NCBI GenBank assembly: GCA_025060635.1
Contig: JANXBN010000001.1
Coordinates: 124,001-188,000 of the forward strand
Length of the DNA: 64,000 bases
Direction of reading: 5' to 3'
From: Candidatus Kryptonium sp.
GTDB taxonomy: Bacteria > Bacteroidota > Ignavibacteria > Kryptoniales > Kryptoniaceae
Positions 36,182 through 45,412 of the stretch are shown one piece after another. Under the pieces are notes generated by a model, which made no database searches, was not told the origin of the DNA, and worked only from the letters and a program-made list of their open reading frames with translations. A program made the translations under genes and the position numbers. Numbering within the stretch: the stretch's first letter is position 1; the number at the start of each line of letters is the position of its first letter.

Positions 36182-38143
36182 ATGGAGTTGCAAGATCTTT
36201 CCGCAAACTATAAAATTTTACCAAAGATAAATTCCCCTAATGATTTAAAGCAGCTTAGCATTCGTGAGCTTGAGATCCTTGCAAGCGAGATAAGGGAATT
36301 TATAATTGACACGATTTCAAAAGTTGGGGGACATCTTGGTGCAAGTTTAGGTGTTGTTGAGCTGACGCTTGCCGTTCATTATGTATTTGATACTCCCAAA
36401 GATAAAATAATTTGGGACACGGGACATCAGGGTTATGTTCATAAAATAATTACTGGGCGAAGAGATGTTTTTCATACGATAAGACAGTTTAAAGGTATAA
36501 GTGGATTTTTAAAGCGAAGCGAAAGTATCTATGATGTTTTTGGAGCTGGACATGCTTCAACTTCAATTTCAGCAGCTCTTGGAATAGCAACGGCGCGAGA
36601 TTTTGATAAAGCCAACTATAAGGTCATCGCAATAATCGGAGATGGTGCGATGACGGCTGGGCTTGCTTATGAAGCAATGAACAATGCAGGAATGATGAAG
36701 AAAAACTTGATCGTAATCTTAAATGATAACAATATGTCCATTTCACCTAATGTTTGGGCTGTGTCAAAATACTTTACCGATTTGATAGCAAGTGCACAAT
36801 ATAATAAACTTAAATCATTCATTTGGGATCTAACAGGACAACTTGATGGAATAGGCGATAGAATTAGAAAGCTTGCTGCGAAAATTGAAGGTGGCGTTAA
36901 GGCAGTTATAACACCAGGGATGCTTTTTGAGGCTCTTGGATTTAGATATTTCGGTCCGGTGAATGGACATAACATTGCTAAGTTAGTGAAGATTTTAAAT
37001 GAGATAAAAAATCTAAACGGTCCGATACTTCTTCATGTCATAACCCAAAAGGGCAAAGGTTATAAACCAGCTGAAGAAGATGAACAAAAGTATCATGGCG
37101 TGACCCCATTTGATAAAATCACGGGCAAGATGTACAAAAGCGATAAACCAGAACCCCCAAGCTATACAAAGATCTTTGGTCAAACCGTTGTTGAACTTGC
37201 CAAAATGAATAGTAAGATCGTTGGTATTACAGCGGCGATGCCTGAAGGAACGGGGCTTAACATTTTAGCTAAGGAGATTCCTGAAAGATTTTTTGATGTT
37301 GGAATAGCGGAGCAACATGCTGTGACATTTGCAGCTGGGCTTGCAACAGAGGGATATATCCCAATTTGTGCAATTTATTCAACATTTTTACAAAGAGCTT
37401 TTGATCAAATTGTCCACGATGTAGCGCTTCAGCATCTTCATGTGATTTTTGCAATTGACAGAGCTGGACTCGTTGGAGCGGATGGTCCGACTCATCACGG
37501 AGCTTTTGATTTGAGCTATTTGCGACTTATTCCCGGAATAGTGATAATGGCACCAAAAGATGAGAGCGAATTGAGAGATATGTTATATACTGCAACAATT
37601 TATAACAAAGGACCTGTAGCTATAAGATATCCAAGAGGCAGTGGTGTTGGCGTCCCAATTAAAAATAATTTTGATCTGATTGAAATTGGAAAAGCTGAAG
37701 TTTTGAAAGAAGGCAATGACATCGCAATACTTGCAATTGGAAATATGGTATATCCAAGTTTGAAATCCGCCGAGATACTTAAAAGATACGGAATAGATGC
37801 AATGGTGGTAAATATGAGGTTCGTCAAACCGCTTGATGAGGAACTTCTTGATATAATCTTTGATAAATTTGATAAGGTCGTAACCGTTGAAGAAAACACA
37901 ATCCGTGGCGGGTTTGGAAGCGCAGTTCTTGAGTATGCAGCTTCAAAGGGGATTACAAATGTTAAATTCTTAATCCATGGGATACCAGATGAATTTATTG
38001 AGCACGGAACGCAAAAAGAACTTTGGCATATGCTCAAACTTGATCCCGAGGGGATAGCTGAAAAAATTCTTGAAAAATTTGAGTTTGATAAATTTCAAAC
38101 TTCACAAAAAACAGAATTAATTGAAAAACATGGAAAAAGTTAA
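36182..38143 (+). CDS. dxs: 1-deoxy-D-xylulose-5-phosphate synthase
   Basis: Dxs condenses pyruvate and glyceraldehyde 3-phosphate with thiamine diphosphate, the first step of the MEP isoprenoid pathway. Visible are HLGASLGVVELTLAVHYVF, WDTGHQGYVHKIITGR, the ThDP/Mg motif IIGDGAMTAGLAYEAMNNAG, and in the second half FFDVGIAEQHAVTFAAGLAT and GADGPTHHGAFDLSYLR. At 653 residues it has normal length. Together with miaA it implies a dimethylallyl diphosphate supply from the MEP route. Confidence 0.96.
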   Translation: MELQDLSANYKILPKINSPNDLKQLSIRELEILASEIREFIIDTISKVGGHLGASLGVVELTLAVHYVFDTPKDKIIWDTGHQGYVHKIITGRRDVFHTIRQFKGISGFLKRSESIYDVFGAGHASTSISAALGIATARDFDKANYKVIAIIGDGAMTAGLAYEAMNNAGMMKKNLIVILNDNNMSISPNVWAVSKYFTDLIASAQYNKLKSFIWDLTGQLDGIGDRIRKLAAKIEGGVKAVITPGMLFEALGFRYFGPVNGHNIAKLVKILNEIKNLNGPILLHVITQKGKGYKPAEEDEQKYHGVTPFDKITGKMYKSDKPEPPSYTKIFGQTVVELAKMNSKIVGITAAMPEGTGLNILAKEIPERFFDVGIAEQHAVTFAAGLATEGYIPICAIYSTFLQRAFDQIVHDVALQHLHVIFAIDRAGLVGADGPTHHGAFDLSYLRLIPGIVIMAPKDESELRDMLYTATIYNKGPVAIRYPRGSGVGVPIKNNFDLIEIGKAEVLKEGNDIAILAIGNMVYPSLKSAEILKRYGIDAMVVNMRFVKPLDEELLDIIFDKFDKVVTVEENTIRGGFGSAVLEYAASKGITNVKFLIHGIPDEFIEHGTQKELWHMLKLDPEGIAEKILEKFEFDKFQTSQKTELIEKHGKS

Positions 38144-39134
38144 GCTTGGAATAATTGGGCTTGGTGGAATAGCTCAAGCAGTCCATCTTCCGATACTTTC
38201 TAAACTTGAAAATGCACAAATCATTGCTCTTTGTGATACCGACAAAGCTAAAGCGAGGATGCTCGCTGAAAAATATAATGTCCCATACTTTTATACGGAT
38301 TACGAGAAAATGCTGAAGGAAGTTGATGAAATTGAAGCGGTTGAGATCTTAACACCTACCAACCTACACGCTGAGATGACGAAGTCTTGTGTTTCAGCTG
38401 GCAAAGATGTATTTGTAGAAAGACCACTTGCAAGAACATACAAGGAAACTGAGGAAGTTGTGAAAACCATTCAAGAAAGTAATCGCAAAGTCATGGTCGG
38501 GATGAATTTAAGATTTAGACCTGATGCCATGCTCATGAAAGGTTTCATTGAGAAAGGAGAACTTGGTTCAGTTTTCTATGTCAAAGCGGGATGGTTCAAG
38601 AAACCAAACGATAAAAAATGGGTTTTAAGTAAAGATAAATCCGGTGGTGGAGTTATACTTGACCTTGGAATCAGTATACTTGACCTTGCGTTATGGATGG
38701 CTGGATATCCAGAAGTTAAAAGCGTTAGTTCGGTTTGTTATAGACATCAAACTAAATCAGTTGAAGATAGCGCCATAGTCCTTCTTAAGTTCAAAAACGA
38801 AGCAACGCTTTTCATTGATGTAAGTTGGACTTACGAGTTTGAAAAGCCGATTTTTTATTTGCATATATTTGGGACAGAGGGAACTGGAGAATTGAATCCA
38901 TTTAGAATCTATAAAGATATACAGGGCAAGCTTGTCAATCTTGCTCCTGAAAAGATGGACAAGCCAGAGGCGCTTTACTGGAAATCATATGAAAACGAAA
39001 TCAAACATTTCCTTGGCGCTGTGCGAGATCTTCATCCGCTTGTTTCAAGTGCGAAAGATGCTCTTTATAGAATGAAAGTCGTTGACTCAATATACAAATC
39101 AGCCGAGCGAGGCAAGGAAGTTATTTTCAAGTAA
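38130..39134 (+). CDS. Gfo/Idh/MocA family oxidoreductase
   Basis: The NAD(P)-binding N-terminal domain opens with LGIIGLGGIAQAVHLPIL and the C-terminal GFO domain with LGSVFYVKAGWFKK. The family's E-K-P motif, whose Lys is usually catalytic, reads FVERPLART here. Substrates in this family are sugars, inositols or related compounds and cannot be told from sequence. I choose the ATG at 38130, which overlaps dxs by 14 bases, over the TTG at 38121. The Arg may alter or abolish dehydrogenase chemistry. Confidence 0.85.
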   Translation: MEKVKLGIIGLGGIAQAVHLPILSKLENAQIIALCDTDKAKARMLAEKYNVPYFYTDYEKMLKEVDEIEAVEILTPTNLHAEMTKSCVSAGKDVFVERPLARTYKETEEVVKTIQESNRKVMVGMNLRFRPDAMLMKGFIEKGELGSVFYVKAGWFKKPNDKKWVLSKDKSGGGVILDLGISILDLALWMAGYPEVKSVSSVCYRHQTKSVEDSAIVLLKFKNEATLFIDVSWTYEFEKPIFYLHIFGTEGTGELNPFRIYKDIQGKLVNLAPEKMDKPEALYWKSYENEIKHFLGAVRDLHPLVSSAKDALYRMKVVDSIYKSAERGKEVIFK

Positions 39135-39148
39135 AGTTTTAAATAAAA

Positions 39149-39772
39149 ATGTTCATAACCTTTGAAGGGGTTGATCTTTGCGGAAAAACAACGCAGGCTG
39201 AAATTTTAATAGAAAGATTGAAAAACCTCGGATTAGATGTTGTTTTTGTCCGTGAGCCAGGGGGAACGAGAATTTCCGAACATATACGCAAAATTTTGCT
39301 TGACTCTGAAAACAAAGAAATGGATGCAATTACGGAACTATTTCTATTTTCAGCAAGCCGTGCACAACTTGTAAAAGAAGTTATAATTCCATCGCTAAAT
39401 TCAGGCAAAGTCGTCGTGTGCGACAGATTTTATGACTCAACTCTCGCTTATCAAGGCTATGGTAGGGGAATTGAAATAGAAAAGATTAAAACAATAAACG
39501 AACTGGCATCAGCCGGATTGACTCCTGACATTACATTTTTAATTGATATCCCAGTTGATGAAATTTACAAAAGGAAAAAGGCAAAATACAGTGAATTTGA
39601 TAGAATGGAAAATTCAGGGATTGAGTTTTACAATAGAGTCAGATATGGATATCTTGAAATTTCAAAATCAAGTGATAGATTTGTCGTCATAGACGGAACA
39701 AGAGGAATTGAAGAAATAAGCGAGCGAATTTGGGAAATCGTTTTTGAAAAATTAAAAACGAAGGTAAAATGA
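39149..39772 (+). CDS. tmk: Thymidylate kinase
   Basis: Tmk phosphorylates dTMP to dTDP. The P-loop is ITFEGVDLCGKTTQAEIL, with Leu-Cys where many enzymes have Gly or Gly-Ser. The substrate DR(Y/F) motif is VVCDRFYDSTLAYQGYGR and the LID region is near residue 140. VFVREPGGTRISEHIRKILL is highly characteristic. At 207 residues it has normal length. Its stop overlaps the next gene as ATGA. Confidence 0.95.
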   Translation: MFITFEGVDLCGKTTQAEILIERLKNLGLDVVFVREPGGTRISEHIRKILLDSENKEMDAITELFLFSASRAQLVKEVIIPSLNSGKVVVCDRFYDSTLAYQGYGRGIEIEKIKTINELASAGLTPDITFLIDIPVDEIYKRKKAKYSEFDRMENSGIEFYNRVRYGYLEISKSSDRFVVIDGTRGIEEISERIWEIVFEKLKTKVK

Positions 39773-41424
39773 AACGCAAAATTTTCTTTTTCGGCTTTGG
39801 GCTTTTAGCCATTGCTCTGATTGTGCAATTTGAATTCTATCAAGTCAGGAAGGATGATATATTTTTCAAGATAGATAAAAGCATTGACATCTTTGGAAAG
39901 ATTTATAGAGAAGTGATCCTAAACTATGTTGACGAAGTTGATCCCGAAAAATTTATGAGGGCGGGTATAAAGGGAATGTTAAGTGAACTTGATCCATACA
40001 CTGTTTTCATAGACGAGAAACACAGAGAAGATGTTGATGCCCTAACGACAGGAAAATATGGAGGTATCGGAATAACAGTATCAAAGTTTGACGATCAGAT
40101 TGTCGTTGTTAAAGTTTCAAAGGGTCATCCTGCCGATAAAGCTGGGATAAAAGTTGGTGATGTTATTGTTGAAATTGATAGCATAAATCTGAAAAACAAG
40201 CCTCTTGAGGAGGTTAGAACATACTTAGTTGGCAAACCTGGGACGCCGATAAAACTTAAGGTTTTAAGAGAAGGAGTTAAAGGTCCGCTCGTTTTTGAGA
40301 TGACAAGAACTGATATTGAAGTTAAAAGCGTTGTATATTCTGATTTCGTTGAAGATGGAATCGCATATATAAAACTTGATCGTTTTTCAAGAAATGCAGG
40401 TGAAGAGTTAAGACGAGCAATAAAGAATTTGCAAGCGAAAGGTGAAATAAAAGGTTTGATATTGGACCTCCGCGATAATCCTGGGGGACTGCTTGACGCT
40501 GCGGTTGATGTAGTTGAAAAGTTTGTGCCAGAGGGGAGTTTAATCGTCTCAACTCGTGGGCGAAAACCAGATGCTTTGAGGAATTATTATTCTACTGAAA
40601 AACCAATGCTTCCAGATGTTCCGCTGTGTGTTATCGTAAATAGCTCAAGCGCAAGCGCAAGCGAAATAGTTGCTGGGGCCGTCCAAGATTTGGATCGTGG
40701 GGTAATTATCGGCACAAGGACATTTGGAAAAGGTCTCGTTCAAACGATTAGTTATCTCTCTTATAATACTTTTCTCAAGATAACAACTGCGAAGTATTAC
40801 ACTCCAAGCGGTCGCAGTATTCAAGAGATTGATTATTTTCACAAGCCTGGGGGCGTTTTCGTTTCAAAACCAGATTCGGAGCAAAAAATTTTCAAAACCA
40901 AAAACGGTCGGATTGTTTACGCTCAGGGTGGAATAATGCCCGATACAGTTGTCCCTGAGTTGAGACGAAGCGATTTCGTTGAAGCGCTCGTTCAAAAAAG
41001 ATTATTTTTCAAGTTTGCAAATTATTTCTCCGCTGAACATGAGACATTGCCAGAAAATTTTGAAGTAAACGAGCAAATTCTTGAAAGATTTAAAAAATTC
41101 ATTGAGCAAAATAACTTTACATTCAGAGATAGCTTTGAGATAAATCTTGAGAAAGCGGTTGAATACGCAAAAAGGCAAAGATATAAAAATGGCTATCTTG
41201 AAGCGATTGAGACAGCATTAACCAAAATGAAAAGAAACAGAATTGATTTCTTTAATCTTTATCGCGATGAAATCGCAAGAGAACTTATGCGTGAGATACT
41301 TTCAAGGTATAAGTATGAAGACGAGCTCATAGCGTGGGCTCTCCCAAACGATGTTCAAGTTAGAACAGCAATTTCAATTTTAAAAGAGAAAAAAACTTAT
41401 AATTCTATTTTGAGCTTGAAATGA
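39769..41424 (+). CDS. ctpA: C-terminal processing peptidase (S41A)
   Basis: This is a membrane-anchored periplasmic protease of the tail-specific family. One N-terminal hydrophobic helix (FFFGFGLLAIALIVQFEFY) is followed by a PDZ domain (IGITVSKFDDQIVVVKV, GHPADKAGIKVGDVIVEID). The S41 core follows, with the nucleophile Ser in VNSSSASASEIVAGAVQD and the general-base Lys in RTFGKGLVQTI. A 150-residue C-terminal helical region is longer than the minimal enzyme but common in FCB members. The gene is coupled to tmk and to the TauE gene by ATGA overlaps on both sides. Confidence 0.94.
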   Translation: MKRKIFFFGFGLLAIALIVQFEFYQVRKDDIFFKIDKSIDIFGKIYREVILNYVDEVDPEKFMRAGIKGMLSELDPYTVFIDEKHREDVDALTTGKYGGIGITVSKFDDQIVVVKVSKGHPADKAGIKVGDVIVEIDSINLKNKPLEEVRTYLVGKPGTPIKLKVLREGVKGPLVFEMTRTDIEVKSVVYSDFVEDGIAYIKLDRFSRNAGEELRRAIKNLQAKGEIKGLILDLRDNPGGLLDAAVDVVEKFVPEGSLIVSTRGRKPDALRNYYSTEKPMLPDVPLCVIVNSSSASASEIVAGAVQDLDRGVIIGTRTFGKGLVQTISYLSYNTFLKITTAKYYTPSGRSIQEIDYFHKPGGVFVSKPDSEQKIFKTKNGRIVYAQGGIMPDTVVPELRRSDFVEALVQKRLFFKFANYFSAEHETLPENFEVNEQILERFKKFIEQNNFTFRDSFEINLEKAVEYAKRQRYKNGYLEAIETALTKMKRNRIDFFNLYRDEIARELMREILSRYKYEDELIAWALPNDVQVRTAISILKEKKTYNSILSLK

Positions 41425-42242
41425 TCTTATGGAAAGTCTTATTGCTTTTCATATCTGGTCTTTTCGCTGGTTTCCTTGCTGGCTTTTTCGGGATTGGTGG
41501 TGGCGTGATCCTTGTCTTAATTTTGATGTATTATTATTCTGGGACGGGGATTTCACCAGATCTAATTCCTAAAATTGCAGTTGCAACAAGTTTGTTCACG
41601 ATAATTTTCACATCAATTTCAAGTACAGTAAAACAATATGAGAATAAAAACATTGAATGGAATCTGACATTTACAATGGGATTTGCTTCTGTCGTCTCCG
41701 CTTTGGTTGGGAGTAAAATTGCTACCATCGTTTCAGGAGATTTTATTAGAACTTTCATCATTGCAGTTATAATTTTAGCTGGGATCAGAATGCTTATTGA
41801 TAGAAACTCGGGGGTTGATGTTGACGATTTGACAAATTACAAAAGCAATGTAAGTGCGATTTCATCTATTTTTTGGGGTTTGATTACTGGTATAATTTCC
41901 ATATTCGCAGGTGTTGGAGGTGGGATCTTGCTCGTCCCAGTGATGAATAGTATTATGAAAATTCCTATAAAAAGAGCAATTGGGACATCAAGCTCAATTA
42001 TAGTTTTAACCTCAATCTTCGGGACGCTTGGTTATGTGATCAATGGCTTCGGTAAACCTGAACTTGAAAATCTTGGAACACTTGGCTTTGTTGACTACAC
42101 AGCAGGAATTCCAATCTTGATTGGTTCAATTTTAACAAGTCGCCTTGGAGCTCAAGCATCTTATAAAACGAGATCAAAACTTCTTAAAAAACTTTTCGCA
42201 GCCCTTTTAATCACGGTTGCAATTTTAACATTTTTCAAATAA
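41421..42242 (+). CDS. TauE/SafE family membrane transporter
   Basis: A 273-residue integral membrane protein with about eight helices. The first half opens with GLFAGFLAGFFGIGGGVILV and the second with GLITGIISIFAGVGGGILLV, the repeated glycine-rich motif of the family. PIKRAIGTSSSIIVLTSIFG is also typical. Members export sulfite, sulfoacetate or other anions; the substrate is not evident. The ATGA overlap with the preceding protease shows shared translation but no clear functional link. Confidence 0.9.
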   Translation: MILWKVLLLFISGLFAGFLAGFFGIGGGVILVLILMYYYSGTGISPDLIPKIAVATSLFTIIFTSISSTVKQYENKNIEWNLTFTMGFASVVSALVGSKIATIVSGDFIRTFIIAVIILAGIRMLIDRNSGVDVDDLTNYKSNVSAISSIFWGLITGIISIFAGVGGGILLVPVMNSIMKIPIKRAIGTSSSIIVLTSIFGTLGYVINGFGKPELENLGTLGFVDYTAGIPILIGSILTSRLGAQASYKTRSKLLKKLFAALLITVAILTFFK

Positions 42243-42255
42243 AAGATTGGGAAAA

Positions 42256-43272
42256 ATGTTTCTTAGATACCGCACATTTGAACTTAAGCTTAAACATCCT
42301 TTCAAAATCACACGAGGTGTGAGAACATCAAATTGGGTTGTGCTTATTGAAATTGAGCACGATGGAGTAATCGGCTATGGCGAAGCGTCCCCATCTCAAA
42401 GATATGGAGAAAACATTGAAACGGTGCAGAAATTTTTAAGTAAAATTGATCTTTCACAATTTGACGATCCATTTAACATTGAGGAAATTCTAAACTATGT
42501 TGATTCTATTGAACCTGGAAACACAGCTGCTAAAGCCGGAATTGATATAGCACTTCACGATCTCGTTGGAAAACTTCTTAATGTTCCAATTTACAAACTT
42601 TTTGGACTTAACAAAGAAAAGACGCCGATAACATCATTTACAATTGGAATTGATGAACCACAAGTGATTGAGCAAAAGGTCAAAGAAGCGGAAGAATATC
42701 CGATTTTAAAAGTTAAACTTGGACTTGAGAACGATGAGGAGATAATTAAAACGATCCGAAAGATCACCGATAAGCCAATTCGTGTTGATGCAAACGAAGG
42801 ATGGAAAACCAAGGAGATCGCATTTGAGAAAATTAAATGGCTTCAAGATGAAGGCGTTGAATTTGTTGAGCAACCGATGCCTGCCGACGACCTTGACTCC
42901 GTTGCATGGCTTAGAGATAAAGTTGATATCCCAATAATCGCTGACGAGAACTGTGTTCGGCTTTATGATGTTCCAGCTTTAGGAAAGGCATATGATGGAA
43001 TTAATATCAAACTTATGAAATGCACAGGGATAAGAGAAGCAGTGAAAATGATAAACACAGCAAGAGCGATGGGAATGAAAGTGATGATCGGATGTATGAT
43101 TGAGTCATCCGTTGGAATAACCGCTGGAGCTCAAATCTCGCCTCTTGTTGATTTCGCAGATCTTGACGGAAATCTTTTAATAACAAATGATCCATTTGAA
43201 GGAGTTAAAGTTCAGAATGGAAAATTAATTCTCCCGGATGAGCCGGGACTTGGTGTAAAGAAATTAATTTAA
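42256..43272 (+). CDS. Enolase-superfamily dipeptide epimerase (mandelate racemase/MLE-like)
   Basis: The protein has the superfamily layout: a capping domain, then a TIM barrel with the K-x-K acid/base motif LKVKLGLENDEE, metal ligands in RVDANEGWKTKE, VEQPMPADDLD and IIADENCVR, and the second Lys in INIKLMKCTG. The pattern fits L-Ala-D/L-Glu type dipeptide epimerases, which recycle murein peptides. I choose the ATG at 42256 over a TTG at 42247. At 339 residues it has normal length. Other dipeptide epimerase specificities or muconate cycloisomerase-like activity cannot be excluded. Confidence 0.88.
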   Translation: MFLRYRTFELKLKHPFKITRGVRTSNWVVLIEIEHDGVIGYGEASPSQRYGENIETVQKFLSKIDLSQFDDPFNIEEILNYVDSIEPGNTAAKAGIDIALHDLVGKLLNVPIYKLFGLNKEKTPITSFTIGIDEPQVIEQKVKEAEEYPILKVKLGLENDEEIIKTIRKITDKPIRVDANEGWKTKEIAFEKIKWLQDEGVEFVEQPMPADDLDSVAWLRDKVDIPIIADENCVRLYDVPALGKAYDGINIKLMKCTGIREAVKMINTARAMGMKVMIGCMIESSVGITAGAQISPLVDFADLDGNLLITNDPFEGVKVQNGKLILPDEPGLGVKKLI

Positions 43273-43276
43273 AGCT

Positions 43277-43495
43277 ATGTTTTTCAAAAGACCTCAACAT
43301 TTGCGTTTTGAGTATATCCCAAGGTACTACAAACCCGAGAAGGATGAGGAGCTTAAAAGAAAAGAGCGATTGAAGAGAAGTTTAAAATTTCAGAGAGTGG
43401 GGATTTCTGAAAGAAAGCGAAGGTCATTAATTTGGTGGTTGATAGTTGCTGGTATTGTTTTTTATCTTTATCTTGTCTTATCGGGCGCGTTGTGA
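43277..43495 (+). CDS. Small basic membrane protein, unknown
   Basis: A 72-residue protein. The first 45 residues are strongly basic and aromatic (RFEYIPRYYKPEKDEELKRK); the last 25 form one hydrophobic helix (LIWWLIVAGIVFYLYLVLSG). It lies five bases after the epimerase and before mutL on the same strand, which supports it as a real gene. Similar small proteins beside mutL occur in FCB genomes. I do not recognise a function. The topology suggests a cytosolic N-terminus with a C-terminal anchor. Confidence 0.65.
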   Translation: MFFKRPQHLRFEYIPRYYKPEKDEELKRKERLKRSLKFQRVGISERKRRSLIWWLIVAGIVFYLYLVLSGAL

Positions 43496-43581
43496 AATGC
43501 TGAATTTGATTTTGGAGTTAATGACAGCAGTCTTATTTTTAATTTTGAGCGAAAAAAGCAGAAATAATTTTGCTTTTTAAA

Positions 43582-45411
43582 ATGGGAAGGATAAAAATTT
43601 TACCAGACGAAATAGCAAGCAAAATTGCAGCGGGCGAGGTTATACAAAGACCGGAATCTGTGGTCAAAGAATTGATTGAAAATTCAATTGATGCAGGAGC
43701 GAAAAATATAACTGTAATTTTGAAGGAAGCGGGGAAGACACTTATTCAAGTGATAGACGATGGCTGTGGTATGAGCGAAGATGATGCAGTTCTTGCATTT
43801 GAAAGACATGCAACAAGCAAGATTGAAACATACGAGGACCTTGAAAACATACGGACGCTTGGCTTCAGGGGCGAGGCGCTCGCTTCAATCGCAGCCGTTG
43901 CTAAGGTTGAAATGAAAACAAGAACTCAAGAAGATGAACTTGCAACGCTTGTTAAAATAGAAGGTGGGAAGCTAATTGAGGTTTCAAAAACGACGCATCC
44001 AGTTGGGACATCAATCCTGGTCAAAAATCTTTTCTATAACACACCTGCGAGAAGAAATTTTTTGAAAAGCAATCACACAGAATTTAGACATGCATATGAA
44101 GCTTTTGTAAGATTTGCAATCGCCTATCCAGAAATATCATTTGAATTCATCAGCGATGACGAGGTTATATCAAAATTTGAAGCAACGGATCTTGAAACGA
44201 GAATTAAACAAATCTTTGGAGATGATTTTTACGAAAACCTTATCCCCGTAAATGAGAAAACCGAATTCATAAGCATACACGGATTTATAAGCAAACCCGA
44301 ATTTTCAAAGAAGACGAAATCAGATCAGTTCATTTTTCTTAACCGAAGATACATAATAAATCGCTCAATAAATCACGCAGTTTATGGTGCCTACGAACAT
44401 TTACTTGAAAAAGGAAACTTTCCATCGTTTATTTTGATGATTTCAATTAACCCGAGGCATGTTGATGTAAATGTTCATCCGTCAAAGCTTGAGGTTAAAT
44501 TTGATGATGAACAGGGAATTTACAATTTTGTTCGTGCAGTCGTAAAACATTCTCTTTCAAAGTTCAACTTAATTCCAGAGGTTGAGTTTGAGCCATCAGG
44601 TGGAATTAAACTTCGCACATCCACAGAAATTGAGGAAATAAAACAAAGATTGATAAATCTGACTGAACCAATAAAAGAAAAAATTCAAAAAGAACAGCAG
44701 TATTCGCTTGAATTTTTAACTTCTTCTTTTCCAGAAGCTGAAACAGAGCTTAAAGCAAAGGTTGGACTTGAAAGAGTTGAAAGGATGTCGCAAGAAATCC
44801 AATTCACAATTCCTCAAGCTGATGAGGGAAGTGATAGTGAAGGAACTTCATTTATGCAAATTCACGGTAGATATATAATTGCTCAAATTAAAAGTGGGAT
44901 TATGATAATTGATCAACATGTTGCGCACGAAAGGATCCTTTATGAAAAAGCGCTTGATAGGTTAAATTCGGGCTCTCCTTTCACACAGCAGCTTTTGTTT
45001 CCGCAAACTATTGAACTTGCACCGTCAGATATAGCAATCGTGAAAGAAATTAAAGAACACCTTGAAAGTTTAGGTTTTGATTTGCGAATCTTTGGGAAGA
45101 ATACGATTGTCCTTTATGGAGTCCCGCCAGAGGTAAAGCAAGGGGCAGAGCGAAAGATTTTGCAAGAGATAATTGAACTTTACAAAGAAAATTCAAATAC
45201 TGAACCGAATTTAAGTGTTCGTGAAAACCTTGCAAAATCTTTTGCCTGTAAAACAGCAATAAAAGCTGGGGATAGATTAACACCTGAAGAAATTCAGGTT
45301 TTAATTGATCAACTTTTCCTTACCCAAAACCCCTATGTATGCCCCCACGGAAGACCAATAATAATCAAAATTTCAATTGAGGAACTTGATAAAAGATTCG
45401 GAAGAGCTTAG
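43582..45411 (+). CDS. mutL: DNA mismatch repair protein MutL
   Basis: MutL is the ATP-driven matchmaker of mismatch repair. GHKL motifs are clear: IAAGEVIQRPESVVKELIEN, then VIDDGCGMSEDDAVLAF and RGEALASIAAVAKVEM. The C-terminal domain holds DQHVAHERILYE, which fits the endonuclease motif DQHA(x)2E(x)4E, and also ACKTAIKAGDRLTPEE and CPHGRPI. It should thus nick DNA itself, as in bacteria without MutH. I start at ATG 43582, right before the conserved GRIKILPDEIASKIAAGE, not the TTG at 43570. No mutS is in the window. Confidence 0.95.
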   Translation: MGRIKILPDEIASKIAAGEVIQRPESVVKELIENSIDAGAKNITVILKEAGKTLIQVIDDGCGMSEDDAVLAFERHATSKIETYEDLENIRTLGFRGEALASIAAVAKVEMKTRTQEDELATLVKIEGGKLIEVSKTTHPVGTSILVKNLFYNTPARRNFLKSNHTEFRHAYEAFVRFAIAYPEISFEFISDDEVISKFEATDLETRIKQIFGDDFYENLIPVNEKTEFISIHGFISKPEFSKKTKSDQFIFLNRRYIINRSINHAVYGAYEHLLEKGNFPSFILMISINPRHVDVNVHPSKLEVKFDDEQGIYNFVRAVVKHSLSKFNLIPEVEFEPSGGIKLRTSTEIEEIKQRLINLTEPIKEKIQKEQQYSLEFLTSSFPEAETELKAKVGLERVERMSQEIQFTIPQADEGSDSEGTSFMQIHGRYIIAQIKSGIMIIDQHVAHERILYEKALDRLNSGSPFTQQLLFPQTIELAPSDIAIVKEIKEHLESLGFDLRIFGKNTIVLYGVPPEVKQGAERKILQEIIELYKENSNTEPNLSVRENLAKSFACKTAIKAGDRLTPEEIQVLIDQLFLTQNPYVCPHGRPIIIKISIEELDKRFGRA

Positions 45412-45412
45412 C

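Noticed and set aside
39149-39210. Unusual Leu-Cys in the thymidylate kinase P-loop as a sign of lost function
   Set aside because: The essential GxxxxGKTT spacing, Lys and Thr are intact, and variation at these two positions occurs in other bacterial Tmk proteins.
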